Shown: positions 1-6,726, counted from the stretch's first letter. The stretch is DNA of 13,318 bases from Elusimicrobiota bacterium (GCA_012511615.1 JAAZFS010000181.1:1-13318); one strand, 5' to 3'. The notes: a model not told the origin generated them from the sequence alone. A program made the numbers and translations.

Positions 1-690
1 CTCTATACTTATTACGTCAAACACAGTCCGGCTATCTTTTCTTAACTTATTTTCCATTTGAGCCCTAACTGGATACCAGCGACCCTCAATTTCCTTTACT
101 TCTTCGACAATGTATTCTTTGAGCAGGCGACCAGAACGGCCATAGAGTTCCTCTTTTAATCAGATAAATCTTTCCCTGTCTATCCAACTTTTTCTCTTGT
201 AATATGATACATCAGCGCCGGGCATTGCAGTCCCCTCCACTATATAGGAGGCTCGTCCCCCCACTTCCTCTTCACCTACAAGTTCAAACTTATATAAGCT
301 GGTTAACTCTTCTGATTCCATAATATCACGATAGGAGTAGTCACTTCCCATCATACCCTGATTGAGCATGTGTCCGGAAATTCGGACCACATCCTCCGCA
401 TCGGGGAAGAAAAGATAAAGATCATCATCTTTTTTGAGAAACTTGGTCCCCCTATCCCGGGGATTAGTGAACTCACTTAAAGCCTGACCCTTTTCAATAA
501 GGGAAACTACTGTTTTTTCTATCTTCCTGCCTCGATTGATTATCAGCATCCTTGATTCGCCCCGGGCAGAATTTAGATGTTCATTTGCATCCACTCTTCT
601 TATTATTTCCCTGGCATCCATGGCAAACACCGGATGAAAAAACCCGCTTAGGAAAAAACCTAGACCTAGTATTGTTCTAAATTTACCCAT
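1..690 (-). CDS. LolA-like outer-membrane lipoprotein-sorting protein with in-frame TGA, 3' end cut by window
   Basis: Likely periplasmic carrier that takes lipoproteins from the adjacent ABC transporter to the outer membrane (COG2834/LolA_like family, recognised by overall pattern). From the ATG at 690 there is a signal peptide (hydrophobic stretch ending FFHPVFA), then a mature part starting MDAREIIRRVDAN. Family-like segments include the region around LYLFFPDAEDVVRISG and the Trp-containing KRKSWIDRERFI. The frame then meets TGA at 160-162 but continues with no other stop to position 1, through LKEELYGRSGRLLKEY and EIEGRWYPVRA, which look like the normal C-terminal part of the family. Only a few C-terminal residues seem to be missing at the edge. 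I prefer the start at 690 to the ATG at 705, which overlaps the upstream stop, because AAGGAG sits six bases before it. The gene is last in an ATPase-permease-permease-carrier operon. The TGA could be selenocysteine, a nonsense mutation or a sequencing error; if it stops translation, at least 53 codons are lost. Confidence 0.72.
121..153 (-). promoter_or_regulatory. SECIS-like hairpin just downstream of the TGA
   Basis: Reading the minus strand, GGCC and GGUC pair (one G-U) around the loop GUUCU at 129-141. A lower GAG/CUC helix pairs 151-153 with 121-123. The apical loop begins with G, 22 nt after the UGA. Bacterial SECIS elements typically have an apical loop starting about 16-37 nt after UGA with a G in its first two positions, so the geometry fits. 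The helices are short and could arise by chance. Confidence 0.3.
160..162 (-). other. In-frame TGA, candidate selenocysteine codon
   Basis: This single TGA interrupts an otherwise open frame between RERFI and LKEELYG. Selenocysteine is one reading, because the downstream frame is intact and a hairpin with bSECIS-like spacing follows. A general TGA reassignment is unlikely: the LolD-like gene and one permease in the same operon stop at TGA, and Trp is encoded by TGG throughout. No selA, selB, selC or selD gene is in the window, so recoding is inferred only. Confidence 0.4.
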
Positions 691-696
691 TGTTTT

Positions 697-702
697 CTCC
701 TT
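697..702 (-). promoter_or_regulatory. Ribosome binding site deciding the LolA-like start
   Basis: The minus strand reads AAGGAG followed by AAAACA and the ATG at 690. The other in-frame ATG, at 705, lies upstream of this site and inside the ATGA overlap with the permease stop, so the downstream ATG is the better start. Confidence 0.6.
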
Positions 703-1961
703 CATAGATCCCTTAAAGCTTCCGTGGGCTTGAGAGAGGCCGCCTTCCTTGCTGGTATATAAACCGCAACATATACAACGAGAAGCCCCATGAAGAAACC
801 TACCAGCATATTACTGAAGCTAAAATGCAGATAAATTATAGGAGACATCAGAAAATCCACACTCATTCCATCAAAAGCAGCACTAAAATCTATTCCCTTA
901 TTTGATAAATAATAACTGAGACCACCGCCAAGCAGGGCCCCAATTCCGCCACCTATAATTCCCATAATCCCCCCCTCAATCATAAAAAGTCGGAGTATCC
1001 TATTTCTTCCCATACCCATAGCAGCCATCATCCCTATTTCTCGTTTTCGTTCAGAGATAATCATTACCATAGTATTAAATACCACAATACTGGCCAAAAT
1101 AAGAATGAACAAATACATAAAGAAGTAAATTCTTTTTGCCAGACTTATAAATTCAAAAATTGTTCCAGACTCATACCAGGGCAAGATTTCATATTTTTCT
1201 GAAAGATTATGCTCTTCCATCAATCTCTTAAGGGCGGGCATCAAAATTTCAGCACCGTCCTGCCCCCCCGTATCCAGAAGAATTTCAGTAGACTCCCCTT
1301 CCATATAGAGAAGTTTTTGGGCAGTATCCAGTGGCAGGTAAAAGACTTTTTCATTGAGAAATTTCAAAGGACTTTCTATCTTTCCAGTAATATCAAATGT
1401 CCTACCTCCCATAGAACCAAAGGCAGTATTGTATACTATTGTCACCCTATCTCCGACTTTAAGAGAGAGTTTTTCTAGTAGTTTAGATCCCATAAGAATG
1501 CCCCGCTCGCCCGCCAGTGGCATCCTCCCCTCTGCTATGTCATTTTCTATTTTAGTAAACTTCAGTTCTTTCTCACCATTCACACCCCAGCCGACCATAT
1601 CTATAAGTTCATCTTCATAGGTCGCCAAGGCTCCGAATTTTATTCTGGGAATAGCCATTTTTACACCTTCAAGCGATTCAAGTTCACCTATCATTTCATC
1701 CAGGCCACCTCTGGAAAACCCATCAACAGGATAATTCAGAGTAAGGAGGCGCTCTCTGGTAGGATATTCCCTATCAACAATCCGGATATGCCCAGTATTA
1801 TACTGGACATAAAAATCACCTATTCCTTGTGTTAGACCGATAACGTAGGCCCGGGCAAACACCATTATCAGGACGCCAGATGCTATCGAGGCAAGGGATA
1901 CGAAAGTCCTTAGGCGGTATCTGGAGAGGTTTTTAATGGCAAGTTTTATATGGTAATTCAT
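702..1961 (-). CDS. FtsX/LolC-LolE-type ABC transporter permease (second)
   Basis: Inner-membrane permease of the MacB/LolCE type, which couples cytoplasmic ATP hydrolysis to movement of a substrate on the periplasmic side. The 419-residue architecture is typical: an N-terminal segment (LAIKNLSRYRLRTF) before TM1 at about 20-42, a large periplasmic domain to about 275, then three helices near 276-301, 328-352 and 384-402. The cytoplasmic coupling segment SERKREIGMMAAMGMGRNRI follows the second helix, and the tail PARKAASLKPTEALRDL is characteristic of the FtsX family. It starts six bases after the stop of the first permease; that upstream stop codon lies within the GGGAGGTAGG ribosome binding sequence, so translation is probably coupled. 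Its TGA stop overlaps the start region of the LolA-like carrier. It probably forms a heterodimer with the first permease. Export of another lipid or of antibiotics (MacB role) is the alternative, but the carrier gene favours lipoprotein release. Confidence 0.88.
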   Translation of the reverse strand: MNYHIKLAIKNLSRYRLRTFVSLASIASGVLIMVFARAYVIGLTQGIGDFYVQYNTGHIRIVDREYPTRERLLTLNYPVDGFSRGGLDEMIGELESLEGVKMAIPRIKFGALATYEDELIDMVGWGVNGEKELKFTKIENDIAEGRMPLAGERGILMGSKLLEKLSLKVGDRVTIVYNTAFGSMGGRTFDITGKIESPLKFLNEKVFYLPLDTAQKLLYMEGESTEILLDTGGQDGAEILMPALKRLMEEHNLSEKYEILPWYESGTIFEFISLAKRIYFFMYLFILILASIVVFNTMVMIISERKREIGMMAAMGMGRNRILRLFMIEGGIMGIIGGGIGALLGGGLSYYLSNKGIDFSAAFDGMSVDFLMSPIIYLHFSFSNMLVGFFMGLLVVYVAVYIPARKAASLKPTEALRDL

Positions 1962-1967
1962 TTTTTC

Positions 1968-3215
1968 CTACCTCCCATAAAGGGCGTCCACCGGATCTTT
2001 TGAAGCGGCCCACCAGGCGGGGAATATACTGGAAAAAACTGACACAAAAAGGGCGAAAACAAATACGGTCAGAAAAGCCTTTGGATTCCAATTTGCATAT
2101 ATGGGTCCAATTAGAGGGATTCCAAATTGTCCCATATCTCCAAAAATCTTGCCATAGTCAACCCCATATTTTGCCAGAAAGGCAACAGCCAGACCGCCAA
2201 GTAGACATCCAGCAAGAGATCCCAAAAAAGCAATCCCAGCAGACTCAAAAACAAAGACCCATATAATTTCCTTATTTTCCATCCCAAGGGCTTTCATCAT
2301 TCCCGTCTCATGCATCCTTTCTAAGGCAGATAGGATTACTGAATTTATTATTCCCAAGGCAGCAATAAACAGGAAAAGAGTCAGAAGTAGCTGGATAGCC
2401 ATATTCTCGGCCTCCATCACAGAAATTCCTTCCTGTTCATACCAGGCTATAACTTTGAGCTTAATATTTGCTTCAGAAAACGATTCTATTAAATTAGCGG
2501 CACTGGCTTCTGTATGCTTAATGTCAGAAAATTTCAAGCTAAGATGACTGACCATTTCCGGAGCATTAAGAATAGACTGGGTCCTGTCAAGAGGATAGTA
2601 AACCAGGAAGTCATTTACCGTGGGATTTGGGGTGTAGATAAGTCCAGAAATTTCCGCTTCTATGGTATCAAAATAATTTTCGCGAGTTCTTAAAAGAAGA
2701 GTTACAAAATCCCCTATTTCAAGATTCATCAAATCCGCTAGGGTTTTACCCATAACTATCCGATTTTCTCCCGAATTAAAAAATTCTCCCTCTACTATAT
2801 ATTCCTTATGGCTAAAAACCTTATGGAAGCTATTGGGATTGATGCCCCTACCTATCACTGGAAGTTCATCAATTCCATCGTTCAATCTAGCCTGAAAATC
2901 TAGCTGAAGAGCATATGCTTCAATTCCTTCTAAAGAACTTATCCTCTCTCGTAAATCATCTCCTACACTAAAAAGATGTTCAAGAGGTAGTTGTTCCTTA
3001 TCCTCCCAGTAATCTGAATCAATCAACTGAAGATGACCAAATTCAAAATTTACTAGATTTCTGTATGCTATCGAATCCATGCTGGCAAGGTGGGCTTCAA
3101 ATCCAATATATACCAGAAGAGCTATTGTTAACACACTGGCCGTAGCCAGGGTCCTTTTTTTATGTCGCCACATATTTCTAAGAGCTAGCCTCAATAGAAA
3201 TATTTTATTTTTCAC
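1968..3215 (-). CDS. FtsX/LolC-LolE-type ABC transporter permease (first)
   Basis: Partner permease, 415 residues, with the same plan: an N-terminal LRLALRNMWRHKKRT segment, TM1 at about 23-45, a periplasmic domain of about 220 residues, and three C-terminal helices near 268-296, 320-348 and 381-401. The coupling segment is ERMHETGMMKALGMENKEI and the tail is FPAWWAASKDPVDALYGR. Its ATG overlaps the TGA of the ATPase gene (ATGA), and its TAG lies six bases before the next permease. The two permeases are clearly diverged from each other, which suggests a heterodimer like LolC and LolE rather than a recent duplication. The substrate is inferred from the LolA-like gene at the end of the operon. 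Confidence 0.88.
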   Translation of the reverse strand: MKNKIFLLRLALRNMWRHKKRTLATASVLTIALLVYIGFEAHLASMDSIAYRNLVNFEFGHLQLIDSDYWEDKEQLPLEHLFSVGDDLRERISSLEGIEAYALQLDFQARLNDGIDELPVIGRGINPNSFHKVFSHKEYIVEGEFFNSGENRIVMGKTLADLMNLEIGDFVTLLLRTRENYFDTIEAEISGLIYTPNPTVNDFLVYYPLDRTQSILNAPEMVSHLSLKFSDIKHTEASAANLIESFSEANIKLKVIAWYEQEGISVMEAENMAIQLLLTLFLFIAALGIINSVILSALERMHETGMMKALGMENKEIIWVFVFESAGIAFLGSLAGCLLGGLAVAFLAKYGVDYGKIFGDMGQFGIPLIGPIYANWNPKAFLTVFVFALFVSVFSSIFPAWWAASKDPVDALYGR

Positions 3216-3901
3216 AAACGGATATCTCCGCTAATAAGCCCGTCTTTTATTTCTATCCGCCGTTTAGCGTATTCCATAATTGCCGGATCATGAGTAGAGA
3301 AAATAAAGGTGGTATCAAGTTTTTCGTTCATACTTAACATTACCTCTAAGACCTCTTCTCCAGTCTTTGAGTCAAGATTTGCGGTTGGCTCATCTGCCAA
3401 GACTATTCCAGGCTTTTTCACAAGAGCACGGGCTATGGCTACCCTCTGGTTCTGGCCACCCGAAAGCTGGTCAGGCTTTCTATTTTCCAGACCCTCTAAA
3501 CCTACCGCAGTAAGGATTTCCATAACTCTTTCAGAAAGTTCAGAGTCTTTTTTTCCTTCCTCAGCCAGACGGAGGGCAAACTCAACATTTTCATAGGCAG
3601 TAAGGACAGGAATAAGATTATAACTCTGAAATATAAAACCGATATTTTTTCGCCTGATAGCCGCTAAATCCTTGCCTTTTAATAGGTCCAGTTCCCTTCC
3701 TTCAAAAATGAGTTTTCCTTCTGTGGGGGTATCCAGACATCCCACCATATTTAAGAGGGTAGTCTTCCCTGAACCTGAAGGTCCGAATATTGTGGTAAAC
3801 TCTCCTTTTTCCACCTTGAGATCCACTCCGCGCAAGGCATGAACTTCCCGAGCTCCCTGCCTGTAAATTTTTTTTATACCATCCAGTTCAAGAAGCAGCA
3901 T
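3212..3901 (-). CDS. LolD/MacB-type ABC transporter ATP-binding protein
   Basis: Cytoplasmic ATPase that powers the two FtsX-type permeases encoded downstream. The nucleotide-binding domain is complete in 229 residues: Walker A GPSGSGKTT (40-48), Q-loop Gln92 in FIFQSYNL, signature LSGGQ (146-150), Walker B IVLADE (166-171) with the D-loop ANLD, and the switch His204 in STHD. The LIPVLTAYENV segment and short length are typical of the LolD/MacB/FtsE group. A good ribosome binding site, GGGAGG, lies six bases before the ATG at 3901. The stop overlaps the next start as ATGA. It is the first large gene of the operon; I could not find a convincing promoter on this strand upstream. Naming it lolD would rest on the carrier gene in the operon. 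Confidence 0.93.
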   Translation of the reverse strand: MLLLELDGIKKIYRQGAREVHALRGVDLKVEKGEFTTIFGPSGSGKTTLLNMVGCLDTPTEGKLIFEGRELDLLKGKDLAAIRRKNIGFIFQSYNLIPVLTAYENVEFALRLAEEGKKDSELSERVMEILTAVGLEGLENRKPDQLSGGQNQRVAIARALVKKPGIVLADEPTANLDSKTGEEVLEVMLSMNEKLDTTFIFSTHDPAIMEYAKRRIEIKDGLISGDIRL

Positions 3902-3910
3902 ATTTACCTC

Positions 3911-3928
3911 CCGGTAAGTAATTACTTT
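3911..3928. repeat. Perfect 12-bp palindrome followed by T-run, before LolD-like gene
   Basis: AAGTAATTACTT is self-complementary and is followed on the plus strand by further Ts. It lies about 10-25 bp upstream of the ATPase start, next to its ribosome binding site, so it could be an operator or a small mRNA fold. No known regulator is recognised. Confidence 0.35.
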
Positions 3929-3941
3929 TTTTAGTACTTAA

Positions 3942-3955
3942 AATTCTGGAGAATT
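3942..3955. repeat. Inverted repeat AATTCT-GG-AGAATT
   Basis: Two six-base arms with a two-base centre, located between the small leader ORF and the ATPase gene and touching the leader stop codon. Possible operator or short hairpin in the operon leader. Confidence 0.35.
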
Positions 3956-4029
3956 CACACAAGATATTTAGAGAAAAAATTACGAGCGAACTTATCCACT
4001 GTTTCAATTTTCAAATAATCAATTTCCAT
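3955..4029 (-). CDS. Possible 24-residue leader ORF upstream of the LolD-like gene
   Basis: An ATG at 4029 is preceded on the minus strand by AAGGAGG with seven bases of spacing, the strongest ribosome binding site in the window. The frame runs for 24 codons, starting MEIDYLKIETV and ending FFSKYLV, then TGA. I recognise no family. It lies 53 bases before the LolD-like start in the same direction, so it could be a leader peptide affecting operon translation, a small protein, or a remnant of a longer gene. The quality of the binding site is the main reason for listing it. Confidence 0.35.
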   Translation of the reverse strand: MEIDYLKIETVDKFARNFFSKYLV

Positions 4030-4123
4030 TATTATTCCTCCTTAAAAAATGTCTTGAATTTCCAAACTTTTAAATATTTTTTAATAGTTATCTTAATACT
4101 TTGAAATCGCAAGCCTTTGAACA

Positions 4124-4157
4124 TGTCTTGAAATGATATTTCTTTTACCTCAAGACA
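4124..4157. repeat. TGTCTTGA/TCAAGACA inverted repeat, possible operator
   Basis: TGTCTTGA at 4124-4131 is mirrored by TCAAGACA at 4150-4157 with an 18-bp gap, and a third copy lies at 4050-4057. The inverted copy falls between the -35 and -10 boxes of the HTH promoter, where a repressor would block transcription. Autoregulation by the small HTH protein is an inference. Confidence 0.45.
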
Positions 4158-4172
4158 ATTATATACTATAAT
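4144..4172 (+). promoter_or_regulatory. Sigma70-type promoter for the small HTH gene
   Basis: TTTACC at 4144-4149 and a perfect TATAAT at 4167-4172 are separated by 17 bp. The start site would be near 4179, about 40 bp before the HTH start codon. Confidence 0.5.
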
Positions 4173-4218
4173 TTAATTAAAGTCAGCAACAACTACAAAA
4201 CCATAGGGGGTGAAATCT

Positions 4219-4371
4219 ATGAACGTAAAGGACAAAATTAAAACTAGCGGAGTAAAGCAATGGGAAGTTGCTGAACAGATAGGGGTGACTGAGTTTACTT
4301 TATCTAGGTGGTTAAGACGGCCTGAGAAATCAAAAAAACAATACTGGTCTTCACAATCCCTGCTATTTTAA
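4219..4371 (+). CDS. Very small helix-turn-helix DNA-binding protein, possibly truncated
   Basis: A 50-codon frame with a GGGGGTG ribosome binding site eight bases before the ATG. Residues 12-34 (VKQWEVAEQIGVTEFTLSRW) form a classical helix-turn-helix like that of small phage-type or XRE-like regulators; the pattern VKQWEVAEQIGV then TLSRWLR is common in proteins of about 60-70 residues. The protein stops soon after the recognition helix, at LLF. The truncation follows a run of seven A bases (4332-4338) in the phase A-AAA-AAA; a -1 shift there would extend the frame to 4415, giving about 65 residues. The gene is divergent from the LolD-like operon behind its own promoter and near three copies of an 8-mer, so it may regulate that region. 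It could also be a decayed remnant. Confidence 0.6.
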   Translation: MNVKDKIKTSGVKQWEVAEQIGVTEFTLSRWLRRPEKSKKQYWSSQSLLF

Positions 4372-4424
4372 TTGCGGGCCCCCCCTGGAGTCATTTAAAA
4401 TCGATTATTTTATAGACAAGCCTG

Positions 4425-5189
4425 TCAGTAGGAATTAAGCTGGGTTTTCGTACCGGATCCATAAGCCTGTAAAACAAGACTTAATTCATCTCCTCTATTG
4501 GATTTCCAGCGGTAACGGACCAAGCCACCAGGAACCCTTTCGCTAACCCAGAGCGCAAGCTCGCCTGAGCCATCAGGAGCAGGATATCTATAGTATTTGG
4601 TATTAAAACTCCCAGCAGGAGTCTGAAGGAATTCTTCCCTGACGAAATATCTTTCCACAGATGATGCCTGAATCTGAGAAGCTGCTAAGTTCAGGGGATA
4701 ATCATTTGAAACCGGAACTTCTATTGGGGCTTCACCAGAAAATTGAGCACGAAGTCTCTCAGTTAAATAACCACTAGTATTTAATAAGGCCTCGTATATG
4801 ATATCTCCGTCGTTTACCTCAAGCTGCCACCAGTTTCGTCTCGCGTCAAGACGCTTTAATAAGGCGTACTTTAAAGTGAAATCTGCCACAGAACCCCCAT
4901 CAGATATTTTCCACGTAGTCCATTCTCCCTCTGAAAAATCTTTCTGCCAGGGAGAAAATCCTCCAGCAAAAACCAGAGCGAACATAGCGGACGCATTATT
5001 TAAAGCGGCACGATATTGGATTTCTTGGATATATCCCGGTTCGATACTTGAAGTATATCCAGACCCTGGCTGCGGAGAAAAACTTATCCTCGGCTTAACT
5101 AGACTACCAATATCAGGTCGAACCATAAGACTTCCACATCCAAGACTTGAAAATAAAACTACCACTACCAGAGTTTTTAATAATTTCAT
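4425..5189 (-). CDS. Putative lipoprotein of unknown function
   Basis: 254 residues, no family recognised. The N-terminus MKLLKTLVVVVLFSSLGC is a lipoprotein signal peptide with Cys18 as the probable lipidated residue; the box SLG-C lacks Leu at -3 and so is of the relaxed kind seen in some diderm lineages such as spirochaetes. The mature part looks like a soluble mixed alpha/beta domain with several Trp residues (FSPWQKDF, EWTTWKISD, ARRNWWQLEV), and later segments read like alternating strands. GGGGAG precedes the ATG by about eight bases. It lies 37 bp after the exported protein gene and is probably co-transcribed with it. Being lipidated, it is a possible client of the neighbouring Lol-like transporter, but so would be every lipoprotein of the cell. 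Confidence 0.75.
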   Translation of the reverse strand: MKLLKTLVVVVLFSSLGCGSLMVRPDIGSLVKPRISFSPQPGSGYTSSIEPGYIQEIQYRAALNNASAMFALVFAGGFSPWQKDFSEGEWTTWKISDGGSVADFTLKYALLKRLDARRNWWQLEVNDGDIIYEALLNTSGYLTERLRAQFSGEAPIEVPVSNDYPLNLAASQIQASSVERYFVREEFLQTPAGSFNTKYYRYPAPDGSGELALWVSERVPGGLVRYRWKSNRGDELSLVLQAYGSGTKTQLNSY

Positions 5190-5226
5190 AAGCTATCTCC
5201 CCGCATATTTTCTCAAATTGCTACCT

Positions 5227-6231
5227 TTATTCTTCTTCAATGACAAATATTTCTTCCGGTAAAATCACCCGAAGAGTAACCGCATCTGAGGAATAATCAA
5301 TATTTATCATATCCATATACTCCGCAAGCTCTGGAGCCTCCATAGCTGCCATCATCATCATACCCTTAAAACCATTAAGCATCCCAGCAAGCTGAGCATT
5401 TTCAAGTTCGCTTTCTCTAAGTCCATTGAGAACTAAGTGCATGGATTCTTCCTCAAATCCAATTGTAAGTTGAATCGCTTCAATCCCTTGAAGCGCGCCA
5501 ACGATGGGGTTATCTGCAAGAAACTCTACCATATCCGATGAGAAGAGATTTTCATTAAGCATAATAGCAGCACTCAAAAAATAATTTTCTTTAAGATTTG
5601 CAAATTCATAAATCGGACTCTCAGAAGTAAGTTGTCCCTGACCTTTTTCTATAAGGTTGTTTATCAATTCGAAACCTTCAAGATTACCAATTACCAAATG
5701 TTTTTTATCGGGAAACCCTATCCAAACTTCAAGCTCTCCCTCTTCTCCAAGTAAAGGAAAATCATATAATTCCATATGAGAAAGCTCGTTCTTTTTGGCT
5801 GGAGGAAAATCCAACTTCCCTCTTTCATAGATGAGACTTTCTAAAAATTTTTTCTTTTCAAAATCTAATCTTACCACCACAGCCCCGGCACCCCCATCAT
5901 AAGATTCGTTCAAAGATACAAAGCCGGCAAGAAAATGGATATCTTTTACTGGATCAATTCCGGAATTTTCAAAAAGTCTGCCATAAACATCATCTAAAAT
6001 GTCATCTTCAGTAAATGAAGAATAAGCAAGAGCCCATTCATTAGCAGCAGCAATGTCTCCCAAAATAAGAAATTCTGAATCAGCGGGGATATACTGCATC
6101 AAGCCATCCAAATAGTCCGCAGAGTCCGCCTTTAATGGAGTAAAGGACAAACATAGGATTAGGGCAAGCGTAAAAGCCCTCTTAAGTACTTGAGTTATAA
6201 TTCTTTCAAAATAAAATTTGTTCTTAATCAT
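5227..6231 (-). CDS. Exported protein of unknown function
   Basis: 334 residues, function unknown. An N-terminal signal (hydrophobic FTLALILCLSF after Lys/Arg-rich residues, probable cleavage near PLKADS) sends it across the inner membrane. The mature part begins LDGLMQYIPADSEFLILGDI; this opening, an IPADS motif leading into a strand, resembles exported DUF3352-type proteins, but I would not assign it. The rest is acidic, with two-fold-looking pieces (VVVRLDFEKKKFLESLI and VWIGFPDKKHLVIGNLEG), a Met-rich stretch GMMMMAAMEA and an acidic tail EEE. AGAGG lies before the ATG, and a consensus promoter is just upstream. It leads a two-gene unit with the lipoprotein. Confidence 0.75.
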   Translation of the reverse strand: MIKNKFYFERIITQVLKRAFTLALILCLSFTPLKADSADYLDGLMQYIPADSEFLILGDIAAANEWALAYSSFTEDDILDDVYGRLFENSGIDPVKDIHFLAGFVSLNESYDGGAGAVVVRLDFEKKKFLESLIYERGKLDFPPAKKNELSHMELYDFPLLGEEGELEVWIGFPDKKHLVIGNLEGFELINNLIEKGQGQLTSESPIYEFANLKENYFLSAAIMLNENLFSSDMVEFLADNPIVGALQGIEAIQLTIGFEEESMHLVLNGLRESELENAQLAGMLNGFKGMMMMAAMEAPELAEYMDMINIDYSSDAVTLRVILPEEIFVIEEE

Positions 6232-6265
6232 AGATTTGCCTCTTAAATTAATGAGCTACAAAAAG

Positions 6266-6295
6266 ATTATATATCTAATGACGATAAAATGTCAA
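6266..6295 (-). promoter_or_regulatory. Consensus sigma70 promoter for the exported protein/lipoprotein pair
   Basis: On the minus strand TTGACA (6295-6290) and TATAAT (6271-6266) are both perfect and are separated by 18 bp. The expected start site near 6259 gives a leader of about 28 nt, which holds the ribosome binding site of the 6231 start. This is among the clearest promoters in the window. Confidence 0.8.
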
Positions 6296-6387
6296 AAAAG
6301 TAATATTTTTGCTCAATCAAAGACAATTTGCGATAATTTCAACACTTTAAAGCTTGAGCGTCACCTACTATAACTTCCCAGTTTAAG

Positions 6388-6412
6388 CTAGTCTTTTTTT
6401 AAAAAAAGCTAG
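6388..6412. repeat. Near-perfect palindrome with T7/A7 centre
   Basis: CTAG, a single unpaired T, then CTTTTTTT joined directly to AAAAAAAG and CTAG. The arms pair over 12 bp with one bulged base. As RNA in either direction it folds with a small A/U loop and could act as a weak bidirectional terminator; as DNA it is a bend-prone A-tract. Confidence 0.5.
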
Positions 6413-6661
6413 GAATATATTTCTATCATTTATCCAACAAAATCCCCCCACATAATAGTTTAAAACTTTTCACAAGAAAAAAGCCCAATCCTGTATTGAC
6501 CTTCACGAAAAGATATGTCATAGTTTAAAACAAATTTATCAGGTATATTCAGACCAATTGAGTCTGCCCTGTTAAAACTATAAATGCTTTTGAGTTATCA
6601 AGAGCGTTTATTAATAAATTTTTGATAGTCATTAAGACTATTTGAACTTTGAAAAATAAAG

Positions 6662-6726
6662 AGTCCAAAGCATTAGTTAAAATCTACGGTTCTCGGAACG
6701 ATTAAGACGACGCAGGGACTTTTTTT
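6662..6726 (+). promoter_or_regulatory. Candidate leader fold with terminator-like T-run upstream of glgA
   Basis: AGTCC (6662-6666) can pair with GGACT (6716-6720), which runs straight into seven Ts (6720-6726). Inside lies a tight hairpin GTTC-TCG-GAAC (6689-6699). The T-run is 46 bp before the glgA start, so the shape resembles an attenuator or a short RNA ending just before the gene. The closing helix is only five pairs over a long loop, so this is tentative. Confidence 0.25.

Larger units (their letters stand above)
3902..4218. promoter_or_regulatory. Divergent intergenic region between LolD-like operon and small HTH gene
   Basis: This AT-rich stretch contains the leader ORF, two dyads near the ATPase start, three TGTCTTGA copies (4050-4057 and 4124-4131 direct, 4150-4157 inverted) and a plus-strand promoter for the HTH gene. 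I see no RNA gene. A promoter for the minus-strand operon should lie around 4050-4140, but no pair of boxes there is convincing. Confidence 0.4.

Noticed and set aside
1..162. General TGA reassignment (TGA as Trp or Gly) to explain the open frame
   Set aside because: The LolD-like gene and one permease end at TGA in ATGA overlaps, and Trp is coded by TGG everywhere. Only one TGA interrupts a large gene.
3926..3957. Read-through of the leader ORF TGA as a second recoding case
   Set aside because: Beyond the TGA the frame gives only seven codons before TAA, with no hairpin or family similarity.
4372..4424. Possible terminator between the HTH gene and the lipoprotein gene
   Set aside because: Short dyads (GACA-AGCC-TGTC, TAAAAT-CGATT-ATTTTA) and a C7 run are present, but there is no GC-rich stem followed by a T-run in either direction.
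4798..5262. Plus-strand open frame of 154 codons opposite the lipoprotein gene
   Set aside because: It lies antisense to a gene with signal peptide and lipobox, has no good ribosome binding site and resembles no protein; it is a shadow frame.
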